Both the position numbers and the translations under genes were made by a program. A stretch of 7,932 nucleotides of DNA from an uncultured Candidatus Saccharibacteria bacterium (lineage in GTDB: Bacteria; Patescibacteria; Saccharimonadia; Saccharimonadales; UBA6022), in the NCBI GenBank assembly GCA_946479665.1, contig CAMLGO010000033.1:1-7932 (forward strand), written 5' to 3'. A model generated the notes under the pieces. That model was not told the DNA's origin and did not search any database. It was given only the letters and a program-made list of their open reading frames with translations. Positions 1 to 5,861 of the stretch are shown piece after piece; within the stretch, counting starts at the first letter, position 1; the number at the start of each line of letters is the position of its first letter.

Positions 1-1
1 C

Positions 2-283
2 AATACGAAAGCGTATGATGAGTTTGTGCACGCCCTTGATCTTGCGAACGCCATGAAGGGAACGGCTTTTGAGGGTGACAAGGATGATACGCGTGGTATC
101 TGCGCGACCGGCGTACTCTACGAATTTGAGACCATCCAGGCAGGACAAACCGAGAAGCGTCTTTGGACTTCTACCTGTAGCGGTTCTAAAGGTTCACTTG
201 CGGCAAGCACATCGCAGCTCAAGGGACTATTTGTCGGGCAAATCCCTGAGAACGAGCCGATACTTCGAGCCACTAATCTCTAA
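2..283 (+). CDS. 3' fragment of an unrecognised protein (5' end outside the window)
   Basis: The frame is open from the first bases of the window to a TAA at 281-283, giving 93 residues of a C-terminus; the true start lies upstream. I do not recognise the family. The visible part is soluble-looking, with no membrane segment. It has two cysteines, one in GICATGV and one in the short motif STCSGSKGS, then a region ending QLKGLFVGQIPENEPILRATNL. The mixed Thr/Ser/Gly content and the STCSGSKG motif would suit an exported or pilin-like protein of the kind common in CPR bacteria, but this is a weak inference because no signal or pilin helix is visible. The next gene starts 27 nt later behind its own -10 box. 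No terminator hairpin separates the two, so read-through is possible. Confidence 0.65.
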   Translation, partial: NTKAYDEFVHALDLANAMKGTAFEGDKDDTRGICATGVLYEFETIQAGQTEKRLWTSTCSGSKGSLAASTSQLKGLFVGQIPENEPILRATNL

Positions 284-298
284 ATAGGGGAAACAAGG

Positions 299-310
299 TA
301 TAATGAGGGC
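299..310 (+). promoter_or_regulatory. -10 box of a leaderless-type promoter for the HAD gene
   Basis: A perfect TATAAT at 299-304 is followed by six bases and then the ATG at 311. Transcription normally begins about seven bases after the -10 hexamer, so the predicted +1 is the A of the start codon itself. No convincing -35 hexamer is found 16-18 bp upstream, and there is no TG extension. An AAGG at 295-298 would be outside such a transcript. Confidence 0.5.
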
Positions 311-883
311 ATGATACGTGCCCTCATTTTTGATTGCTTTGGCGTGCTATACCACGGCAGCCTCGGTCACTTGCGTCAACTGCTGCCACCTGATCGCCGC
401 CAGGAGTTAACAGATCTTAGTATGAGTTCTGATTACGGGTATATCTCTCGTGAGGAATATTTTGCAAGGGCGAGTGAGATTACAGGTATAAGTGCGACTG
501 AGCTTGAGACGATTACTGCACGGCAACATATTCGCAACGACGCGCTGGTGGAATATCTAAAAAGTATGAAGTCTCACTACAAAATCGGTCTACTGAGCAA
601 TGTCGGTAGCGATGTCATGGATAACTTATTCAGCCCCGCGGAGCAGGCAGAGCTGTTCGACGCAGTCGTGCTGTCGAGCGATATTGGGATGATCAAACCG
701 AATCCTGACATTTTTGAATTTACAGCTAGTAAGCTCGGTGTTCTACCTGAGGAATGCATCATGATCGATGACCTGCTCATTAACATCGAGGGTGCACAAC
801 AGGTTGGTATGAAAGGAGTGGTGTACTCGACTGTCGAGCAAGCAAAGTGCGTAGTTGATGAGTGTCTGCGAGGGCAGCGCTAA
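311..883 (+). CDS. HAD-superfamily hydrolase (HAD-IA-like), second motif-I Asp replaced
   Basis: A 190-residue protein with the haloacid dehalogenase core. Motif I is IFDCFGVLY with nucleophile Asp8; motif II is LLSN with Ser96; motif III is Lys129 in MIKPNPDIF; motif IV is IMIDD with Asp153-Asp154. A small helical cap fits between residues 16 and 85, as in subfamily IA. HAD phosphatases usually carry DxD in motif I, the second Asp being the acid/base. Here that position is Phe10, closer to L-2-haloacid dehalogenases (aromatic residue there) or YihX-type proteins (Gly there). The substrate cannot be told from sequence. The ATG at 311 is chosen because motif I must lie at the extreme N-terminus. 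The stop TAA shares one base with the mutM ATG (TAATG), so the two are probably co-transcribed and translationally coupled. Confidence 0.85.
   Translation: MIRALIFDCFGVLYHGSLGHLRQLLPPDRRQELTDLSMSSDYGYISREEYFARASEITGISATELETITARQHIRNDALVEYLKSMKSHYKIGLLSNVGSDVMDNLFSPAEQAELFDAVVLSSDIGMIKPNPDIFEFTASKLGVLPEECIMIDDLLINIEGAQQVGMKGVVYSTVEQAKCVVDECLRGQR
870..874 (+). promoter_or_regulatory. Shine-Dalgarno sequence of mutM
   Basis: GAGGG lies in the last HAD codons, 8 nt before the ATG at 883. It supports 883 over the GTG at 862 as the start of mutM. Confidence 0.55.
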
Positions 884-1749
884 TGCCAGAGCTGCCCGAA
901 GTTGAGACGGTTCGCCGTGGTCTGCATCAGTTGATTATTGGCCGCCAGATCCGTAGCCAAGTGCATGATGCGCCAAAATCTTTTCCAAATAACGAGCATG
1001 ATGTACGGCTTTTTTTGCTTGGGGCGACGATTCTCGACGTGCGCCGTCGCGCCAAAGTACTGCTCATTGATCTGTCGACGGAATACACGCTTGTTATTCA
1101 TCTCAAAATGACTGGCCAGCTGGTGTTTCGCGGAGAGGAAACATTTGGGGCCGGCCATCCAAATGAGAGCCTTATCGGTGAGCTACCTGATCGCTCAACC
1201 CGAGTAACGCTTGAGTTTACAGACGGTGCGAAACTGTACTTCAATGATCAGCGCAAATTTGGCTGGATGAAGCTTATGCCGACGGTAGAGGTGATTGATA
1301 TGCCATTTATGCAAAAAGTCGGTCCTGAGCCGCTTGAAGATGATTTTACGGCTGCGGAATTTGCAGCCCGCTTTGCCCGTCGAGCGAAGACAAGTATCAA
1401 GGCGGCCTTGCTTGATCAGTCGGTCGTAGCGGGTGTCGGTAATATTTATGCGGATGAAAGTTTGTGGGGTGCAAAGATCCACCCGAAGCGGCTAGTGGGG
1501 ACGATTACGCCAGCAGAATTCGAACTTCTTTATACAGAGCTACGCTTGGTGATGAATATGGCGATTGAAAAAGGTGGTAGTACTGATAAGAATTATGTAA
1601 ACGCCGAAGGTAAGCGGGGGAGCTATATGGACTTTGCCCGTGTTTTTCGCCGTGAAGGTCTTGCATGCCCGCGCTGCGGCAGTGAGATTATTAAGTTTAA
1701 AGCAGCTGGACGCGGAACGCACATTTGCCCGGTTTGTCAGGTAGAATAG
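883..1749 (+). CDS. mutM: Formamidopyrimidine-DNA glycosylase (Fpg/MutM)
   Basis: Bifunctional base-excision repair enzyme: removes 8-oxoguanine and formamidopyrimidines from DNA and cleaves the abasic strand by beta/delta-elimination. The 288-residue protein has the complete signature. MPELPEVETVRRG at the N-terminus supplies catalytic Pro2 (after Met removal) and Glu3. Lys58 lies in RRRAKVLL, the intercalating Met76 in HLKMTGQL and Arg124 in NDQRKFG. The helix-two-turn-helix is at about 178-195 (QSVVAGVGNIYADESLW), and the C-terminal zinc finger uses Cys262, Cys265, Cys282 and Cys285 with Arg277. A loop around residues 84-106 makes it slightly longer than the E. coli enzyme (269 aa). Only the ATG at 883 places Pro at position 2, so the GTG at 862 is not the start. 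It overlaps the HAD stop by one base and is followed 6 nt later by holA. Confidence 0.97.
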   Translation: MPELPEVETVRRGLHQLIIGRQIRSQVHDAPKSFPNNEHDVRLFLLGATILDVRRRAKVLLIDLSTEYTLVIHLKMTGQLVFRGEETFGAGHPNESLIGELPDRSTRVTLEFTDGAKLYFNDQRKFGWMKLMPTVEVIDMPFMQKVGPEPLEDDFTAAEFAARFARRAKTSIKAALLDQSVVAGVGNIYADESLWGAKIHPKRLVGTITPAEFELLYTELRLVMNMAIEKGGSTDKNYVNAEGKRGSYMDFARVFRREGLACPRCGSEIIKFKAAGRGTHICPVCQVE

Positions 1750-1755
1750 TAAGAG

Positions 1756-2664
1756 ATGATAACACTACTGACCGGAGAAAATAGTTTTGAGCTTGAACGT
1801 GCGCTGAAAAAGATAGTCGCTAGTTTTAAAGGTACAGTGGAGAGAGTCGACGGCAGCGAGCTTGAGTTACGGCAAGTTCCTGACCTCCTCATGGGCGGGA
1901 CATTGTTTGCGGCCGAGCGGCTTGTTGTTATGAAAGGCCTGTCGGATAATAAAGCGATCTGGGCGACATTTGGTGACTGGCTTCCTCGAATATCCGATGA
2001 CGTTCATCTCGTATTGATTGAACCGAAGCCGGATAAGCGTACGAAAACTTATAAGGACTTGCAGAAAGTAGCGCGCGTCCAAGAGTTTAAGTTATGGGGC
2101 GATCGTGATGGCGCAACAGCTGAAAAATGGGCTCAGGTCGAGGCTGAAGCGCTAGGGTTGTCGCTTGATGCAGCGGGTGCACGTTTGATTGTTGCCCGAA
2201 CTGGTGTAGATCAATGGTTGTTATATCGGGCACTTGAAAAGCTAGCAGTGCTCGACGAGGTGACGCCCGAGGTGATTGCTGATGTCATCGAGCTGAATCC
2301 AGCTGAAAACGTGTTCAACCTGTTCGAAACGGCACTTCGTGGTGATAGCAAGGGTGTAGCTCAGATGGTGAGGACTTTAGAGCTAGCCGAGGATCCATAT
2401 CGGGTATTCGGATTGCTTTCGGGCCAGGCGGTGCAGCTGCTTGCGCTCACACTTAGTGATAAGTCGAGTGCTGAGGTCGCAAAGGATGTTGGTGCGCACC
2501 CATATGCCGTATCAAAGCTGAGTTCGTTTGCTAAAAAGTTGGGCGCGACCGGTAGCAAAAAGATTATTGCGGCATTTGCCGAGGCCGATACTGCTATGAA
2601 AACATCTGCCGCTGAGCCGTGGCTCCTCATTGAACGGGCACTGCTTAAAGTTGCGAGCATATAA
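1756..2664 (+). CDS. holA: DNA polymerase III subunit delta (HolA)
   Basis: Delta subunit of the clamp loader, which opens the beta sliding clamp during replication. The 302-residue length is slightly short of the usual 320-345. Recognisable segments are the N-terminal MITLLTGENSFELERALKK, the LFAAERLVVMKGL strand in the degenerate AAA+ domain, QWLLYRALEKLAVL (family pattern D..L..ELEKL) in the middle domain, NVFNLFETALRGD, and DPYRVFGLLSGQAVQLLAL plus HPYAVSKLSSFAKKL in the C-terminal collar domain. There is no Walker A motif, as expected for delta. The start lies 6 nt after the mutM stop with no good Shine-Dalgarno, so coupled translation is likely. The TAA at 2662-2664 lies inside the 5' arm of the terminator. 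Convergence with rpsT recalls Bacillus subtilis, where holA (yqeN) and rpsT are neighbours. Confidence 0.93.
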   Translation: MITLLTGENSFELERALKKIVASFKGTVERVDGSELELRQVPDLLMGGTLFAAERLVVMKGLSDNKAIWATFGDWLPRISDDVHLVLIEPKPDKRTKTYKDLQKVARVQEFKLWGDRDGATAEKWAQVEAEALGLSLDAAGARLIVARTGVDQWLLYRALEKLAVLDEVTPEVIADVIELNPAENVFNLFETALRGDSKGVAQMVRTLELAEDPYRVFGLLSGQAVQLLALTLSDKSSAEVAKDVGAHPYAVSKLSSFAKKLGATGSKKIIAAFAEADTAMKTSAAEPWLLIERALLKVASI

Positions 2665-2700
2665 AAATACGCCGAGTTGTCGGCGTATTTTTATATGCTC
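2655..2700. terminator. Bidirectional intrinsic terminator between holA and rpsT
   Basis: Perfect 21-bp inverted repeat (arms 2655-2675 and 2680-2700) with a GTTG loop. The GC-rich inner stem TACGCCGA/TCGGCGTA is flanked by A5 on one side and T5 on the other, so each strand reads stem then U-tract. It serves both converging genes. The holA stop codon and its last codons form the base of the 5' arm. Confidence 0.93.
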
Positions 2701-2708
2701 AATCAAGA

Positions 2709-3116
2709 TTACTTGTCGGCTTTTTTAGCAGCAGGCTTCTTCGCAGCAGGTTTCTTGGCCACAGGAGCTTTTGCGGCAGCAGGCTTCTTTGCAGCAGCTG
2801 GTTTAGCGGCAGTCTTAGCAGCTGGCTTGGTCGCAGCCTTAGGGGCAGCAACTTTTTTAGCAGTTGCAAGCTTTACGCCAGCGTCTTTAGCAACCTTGGC
2901 TAGGCTAGCTTTGCGGCGAGCAACGGTGTTTTTCTTAAGAAGTTTTTTCTTAACAGCGGTATCAAGTTCGCTGTGTGCTTTTGAAAGCGCTTCGGCAGAT
3001 GGCTTTGCAAGAAATGCCTTAGTGGCTTCTTTGATATCGCGCTTGATACCAACGTTACGCTCGCGGCGAACGATAGTTTGTTTAGCTCGTTTGATGGCTG
3101 ATTTAATGATTGGCAT
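2709..3116 (-). CDS. rpsT: 30S ribosomal protein S20 with a long Lys/Ala/Pro tail
   Basis: Primary-binding protein of the small ribosomal subunit. The start MPIIKSAIKRAKQ is the canonical S20 N-terminus, followed by basic helices through RRERN, KRDIKEATKAF and KKNTVARRKASLAKVAK. The S20 core ends near residue 85, the normal full length. Here 50 extra residues follow, made almost only of Lys, Ala, Pro and a few Thr/Val, in PAAKK-like units resembling histone H1 tails. The ATG at 3116 has AAGGA five bases upstream. A longer frame from 3179 would add 21 unrelated residues and is not used. It is one of only two genes here with a normal leader and one of the few with a clear Shine-Dalgarno. The gene converges on holA across a shared terminator. 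Confidence 0.95.
   Translation of the reverse strand: MPIIKSAIKRAKQTIVRRERNVGIKRDIKEATKAFLAKPSAEALSKAHSELDTAVKKKLLKKNTVARRKASLAKVAKDAGVKLATAKKVAAPKAATKPAAKTAAKPAAAKKPAAAKAPVAKKPAAKKPAAKKADK
2712..2864 (-). repeat. Low-complexity PAAKK-type repeat region encoding the S20 tail
   Basis: Codes for about residues 85-135 of S20. The unit is degenerate (KPAAK, KKPAAAK, KKPAAKKPAAKK) and is read as GC-rich Ala/Lys/Pro codons. The unit count may vary between strains by slippage; that is an inference. Confidence 0.7.
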
Positions 3117-3121
3117 GGTGT

Positions 3122-3126
3122 TCCTT
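3122..3126 (-). promoter_or_regulatory. Shine-Dalgarno sequence of rpsT
   Basis: AAGGA on the minus strand, 5 nt before the ATG at 3116; it fixes the start at MPIIKS. Confidence 0.75.
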
Positions 3127-3161
3127 TTGCTTATAAGATTTATATATACAATCAACGAGTG

Positions 3162-3190
3162 ATTATAGGGGAAAAACACTAAAAAGTAAA
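3162..3190 (-). promoter_or_regulatory. Promoter of rpsT
   Basis: On the minus strand TTTACT (3190-3185), a 17-bp spacer and a perfect TATAAT (3167-3162). The predicted start near 3155 gives a leader of about 39 nt that includes the AAGGA site. Confidence 0.65.
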
Positions 3191-3203
3191 GTGATCAGTG
3201 TGG

Positions 3204-3233
3204 TTGACGACGTGAAACTACTTATGGTATAGT
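3204..3233 (+). promoter_or_regulatory. Promoter of the 610-aa DHH-like gene
   Basis: TTGACG (3204-3209), 18-bp spacer, TATAGT (3228-3233) preceded by a TGG extended -10 element. The predicted start near 3240 leaves a leader of about 50 nt with an AGGA at 3276-3279, eleven bases before the ATG. It lies back to back with the rpsT promoter without overlapping it. Confidence 0.65.
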
Positions 3234-3290
3234 GACAGCAAACTCTAAAAAGACATAAACACTTTATAAATAATTAGGAAATCCACCCAC

Positions 3291-5123
3291 ATGAACGAAG
3301 GGACCAACGTCAAGCAACAGATTGTTGAGCGAATCAAAAATTCGACCAATATTTTAGTGACTGTAAGTACTGACCCGTCAGTTGACGAACTATCTGCCGC
3401 CCTTGGCCTGACGCTACTGCTCAATAAGTTGAATAAGCACGCTACGGCAGTAGTGAGTGGTGAGCTGCCGCCGGCAATTACCTTCCTTGACCCTGAGAAA
3501 ACATTCGAGAACAGTGTTGATAGCCTTCGTGACTTTATCATTGCGCTCGATAAAGAGAAGGCCGACCATCTCCGCTATAAGGTAGAGGGCGATGTCGTAA
3601 AGATCTTCATTACGCCGTATCGTACGACAATCAGCAGCGATGACCTCGATTTTAGCCAGGGTGATTACAATGTCGAATTGGTGATTGCGCTTGGCGTAAA
3701 GAACAAAGACCACCTTGATACGGCACTTGCAGCTCATGGGCGTATCTTGCATGATGCGACGGTTGCAACATTGACCGCGGGAGATAATACAAGTGATCTT
3801 GGCAGTCTTGGCTGGCACGACGACAACGCGAGCAGTTTGAGTGAAATGCTTGTAAGTCTCAGTGAAGCCCTTAAGACAGATAAGGCTGTACTCGATGAGC
3901 AGACCGCGACAGCATTCCTGACCGGTATTGTAGCGGCGACTGATCGTTTCAGTAATAATCGAACGTCGTCTCGGGTCATGACGATGGCTGCTCAGCTTAT
4001 GGCAGCCGGTGCTAATCAGCAACTGATTGCGGCCAAGCTCCAAGAAGCGCATGAGATTGGTCCAAAGGATGACAATAGTAATAATGATACGCCGTCTACT
4101 GGCATTGATGGCACGACTGACCTCGAAGAGGGTCAATCTACAAAACTTGAAAAAACCAGCGAGAAGAAGGCAAAGCCAGCTTCAAAAAAGAAGGATGACG
4201 GATCGCTGTCGATCTCGCATGAAAAAACTGGCGATATTGAAGCTGTCGGTGCTGAAGTTATTGCTGAAAAGCAAGAGGAAGCTGCACGTGTAGCCGAAGA
4301 TCAGCTAGCCGAACAACTAGAGGCGACGAAAGCCGCAACTGTAGCCGATTTGCCGTCAGTTGCCGAGCTTCAGCAAGATATCGCTACTGCAAACGAAGAG
4401 GTGGCACAAGCCGCTGAGCCAGTAGCACCTAGCGGGGCAGTGAGCAACTGGCAGCCACAGTCAAATGAGCCACAGCTTGGTGGCACGCTCAATGCGACAA
4501 CTGAACAAGCGGCCGATGATCGTCGTCGCGAAGAAGAGGACGATCGTAATCGGACGATCCTCACGCACGGTGCAGGTGATTACGTCGGCGATTCACAGCC
4601 AACGTTTCAGTCACCGCTAAACGCAGCAACTAAGCCCGATGATGAACCTGCGACGATTGACCCGTTTGCCGAGGCGGTCGCGCCTTCAGCTCAAGCGACA
4701 GTACATGCAGCTCCGCTCGAGCCTATGGCTCCTGCGCAAGATGATTCAACGTCCGTGCCAACACCAGCGCCAACGCTTGCTGATATTGATCAGCAAAATC
4801 GTTCTCAGCACGATGAGGCCCGCGCTGCAGTCGAGGCTGCTCTTAACAACCCGCCAACATCACCATTTGAAGCCCCTCAGCCAGTTGTTGCCCCTCAACC
4901 ATCATTTGACGCAGCGCCTGTATCGGTACCGAGTATGCCGCCAATGCCGGATTTTTCTACGCTTCCCCCATTGCCTCCAGTGCCTGATTTTGGTGCGGTG
5001 CAGGGCCCAAGCGGGGCAGTGCCAGCCGATAAGCTAGGTGACATCTTTGGACCAGCTGCTCCGGAAGATCCGCAGCAGCCACCGGCACCGAATCCAGGCC
5101 AATTCCGGATCCCTGGACAATAA
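3291..5123 (+). CDS. Degenerate DHH-phosphoesterase-like protein with a long disordered tail
   Basis: A 610-residue cytoplasmic-looking protein with no signal peptide or membrane helix. Residues 1-255 follow the layout of DHH phosphoesterases: VTVSTDPSVDELSAALGL (22-40) at the HxxPDxD site, ELVIALGV (129-136) where the second Asp should be, LTAGDNT (161-167) where DHH and the following Asn should be, DNASSLSEML (178-187) for the A-S-S-T motif, and AFLTGIVAATDRF (208-220) for the GI..DT..F motif. Nearly all metal ligands are therefore absent, which points to a non-catalytic domain. Residues 256-610 are low-complexity: charged Lys/Glu at 275-350, an acidic/basic island RRREEEDDRNRTILTHGAGD (411-430), then Pro/Ala-rich sequence with PPxPDF twice (550-555, 562-567), ending GQFRIPGQ. 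The role is unknown; a scaffold or nucleotide-sensing role is only a guess. It is transcribed from its own promoter and ends in a shared terminator. Confidence 0.6.
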   Translation: MNEGTNVKQQIVERIKNSTNILVTVSTDPSVDELSAALGLTLLLNKLNKHATAVVSGELPPAITFLDPEKTFENSVDSLRDFIIALDKEKADHLRYKVEGDVVKIFITPYRTTISSDDLDFSQGDYNVELVIALGVKNKDHLDTALAAHGRILHDATVATLTAGDNTSDLGSLGWHDDNASSLSEMLVSLSEALKTDKAVLDEQTATAFLTGIVAATDRFSNNRTSSRVMTMAAQLMAAGANQQLIAAKLQEAHEIGPKDDNSNNDTPSTGIDGTTDLEEGQSTKLEKTSEKKAKPASKKKDDGSLSISHEKTGDIEAVGAEVIAEKQEEAARVAEDQLAEQLEATKAATVADLPSVAELQQDIATANEEVAQAAEPVAPSGAVSNWQPQSNEPQLGGTLNATTEQAADDRRREEEDDRNRTILTHGAGDYVGDSQPTFQSPLNAATKPDDEPATIDPFAEAVAPSAQATVHAAPLEPMAPAQDDSTSVPTPAPTLADIDQQNRSQHDEARAAVEAALNNPPTSPFEAPQPVVAPQPSFDAAPVSVPSMPPMPDFSTLPPLPPVPDFGAVQGPSGAVPADKLGDIFGPAAPEDPQQPPAPNPGQFRIPGQ

Positions 5124-5157
5124 GAAAAACACCTCCTTAGTGGAGGTGTTTTTCTTA
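5121..5157. terminator. Bidirectional terminator carrying both stop codons
   Basis: Perfect 16-bp inverted repeat (arms 5121-5136 and 5142-5157) with a TTAGT loop. The inner stem CACCTCC/GGAGGTG is followed by T5 on both strands. The outermost three bases of each arm are the TAA stops of the two converging genes, at 5121-5123 (+) and 5157-5155 (-). Confidence 0.93.
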
Positions 5158-5838
5158 TCTATAAACGATAAAATGATTCATACCAAGCCGGTCACCACGC
5201 CGAGCAAAATGAGCCTCGGCATCGCTGCGCTGGGTGTGATGGGCGCGCATAACATCGATGATACGGCTGTGATAAGATCGTGCATCAACAGTATCAACAT
5301 CGGCATCTGGGTGTCCCGGCTCCATAAAAAGCCAGTCGGTATTAATGCTTGGTAATTGCGACTCTGTGAGGCAAGCGAGGCGTAGGCGCGTGAAGCGTGC
5401 GTCTCTTGCTTTTCGGCGATAAAAAATCAAACAGCTGGTGCGCCCTGCTACGATATGGTCTATATGGCCAGTGATGCCGTTTAGGTCCATCGACACGAGT
5501 TCAATCTCGATCGGCTCGCTGTAGTCTGTAAGAATTTGGTCGATCAGTGACTCGATCATCTCGGTGGCCGCCTGCAGGGCAATGTTATCAAGATGCCCAT
5601 CTTCAAAGCCCAGCGTATGCATGCTTGCCGCTCCGATTAATTTGCCAGCTGCGCGCCATTCCTGTTCACGTATTGCGCCAAGGTCGGCATGGTTGTCGAG
5701 ATTCGTGCCAGCTTGTCCTGTCGTAAGGGTAATGAGATGGAGATCGGCGCCCTCGTCGATTTCTTTCATGAGTGTGCCGCACGGGCCAAAGGCTTCGTCA
5801 TCTGGGTGCGCGAAGATTCCGAAAATAATCTTTTTCAT
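5155..5838 (-). CDS. PIG-L/LmbE family zinc-dependent deacetylase
   Basis: A 227-residue member of the LmbE-like family, which removes acetyl groups from N-acetylglucosamine-type sugars (examples are MshB, BshB and the GlcNAc-PI deacetylase). The zinc/catalytic motif AHPDDE is at residues 10-15 (His11, Asp13, Asp14) in FGIFAHPDDEAFGPCGTL. REQEWRAAGKLIGA (57-70) is the family's R-x-x-E helix, and TGHIDHIVAGR (123-133) supplies the third zinc ligand His in the GHxDH motif. The C-terminal AHHTQRSD (199-206) matches the family's conserved late helix. Substrate is not predictable; no thiol-biosynthesis or glycolipid gene is adjacent. The ATG at 5838 puts the first strand directly before AHPDD as usual. 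No Shine-Dalgarno is visible, and the -10 box lies six bases upstream, so the mRNA is probably leaderless. Divergent to truB and convergent to the DHH-like gene. Confidence 0.92.
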   Translation of the reverse strand: MKKIIFGIFAHPDDEAFGPCGTLMKEIDEGADLHLITLTTGQAGTNLDNHADLGAIREQEWRAAGKLIGAASMHTLGFEDGHLDNIALQAATEMIESLIDQILTDYSEPIEIELVSMDLNGITGHIDHIVAGRTSCLIFYRRKARDARFTRLRLACLTESQLPSINTDWLFMEPGHPDADVDTVDARSYHSRIIDVMRAHHTQRSDAEAHFARRGDRLGMNHFIVYR

Positions 5839-5842
5839 GAGT

Positions 5843-5854
5843 CTAGTATACTAG
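5843..5854. promoter_or_regulatory. 12-bp palindrome forming two overlapping divergent -10 boxes
   Basis: CTAGTATACTAG is a perfect palindrome in the middle of a 23-bp intergenic gap. It contains TATACT on the plus strand (5847-5852), 9 nt before the truB ATG, and TATACT on the minus strand (5850-5845), 6 nt before the deacetylase ATG. The hexamers share the four bases 5847-5850. No strong -35 is seen on either side. The start points predicted from these boxes are at or within about 3 nt of each ATG. Confidence 0.6.
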
Positions 5855-5861
5855 GTAAGAT

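Noticed and set aside
862..882. GTG start that would lengthen MutM by seven residues
   Set aside because: MutM chemistry needs Pro at position 2, which only the ATG at 883 provides; GAGGG sits 8 nt before it.
2677..3162. 161-residue open frame on the plus strand, Ala/Gly/Phe-rich, looking like a membrane protein
   Set aside because: It is the antisense of rpsT; the hydrophobic repeats are the complement of the Lys/Ala/Pro codons of the S20 tail. S20 is certain on the minus strand.
3117..3179. Upstream start adding 21 residues to S20
   Set aside because: MPIIKSAIKR is the universal S20 start, AAGGA is correctly placed for it, and the upstream stretch contains the promoter -10 box.
3414..4136. 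240-residue open frame on the minus strand
   Set aside because: It lies wholly inside the DHH-like gene, has no recognisable domain, Cys/Arg-rich shadow composition and no promoter.
4428..5020. 12-bp direct repeat AGCGGGGCAGTG in the DHH-like tail
   Set aside because: Two copies encode the short SGAV segment in low-complexity sequence; too short and too few to call a repeat element.
5038..5355. 105-residue plus-strand open frame spanning the end of the DHH-like gene and the deacetylase 3' end
   Set aside because: It crosses the shared terminator and runs antisense to the deacetylase; no family resemblance and no start signal.
5843..5854. Palindrome as a repressor operator or attachment site
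   Set aside because: Its position relative to both ATGs is fully explained by overlapping -10 boxes; no regulator gene, flanking repeat or integrase is nearby.
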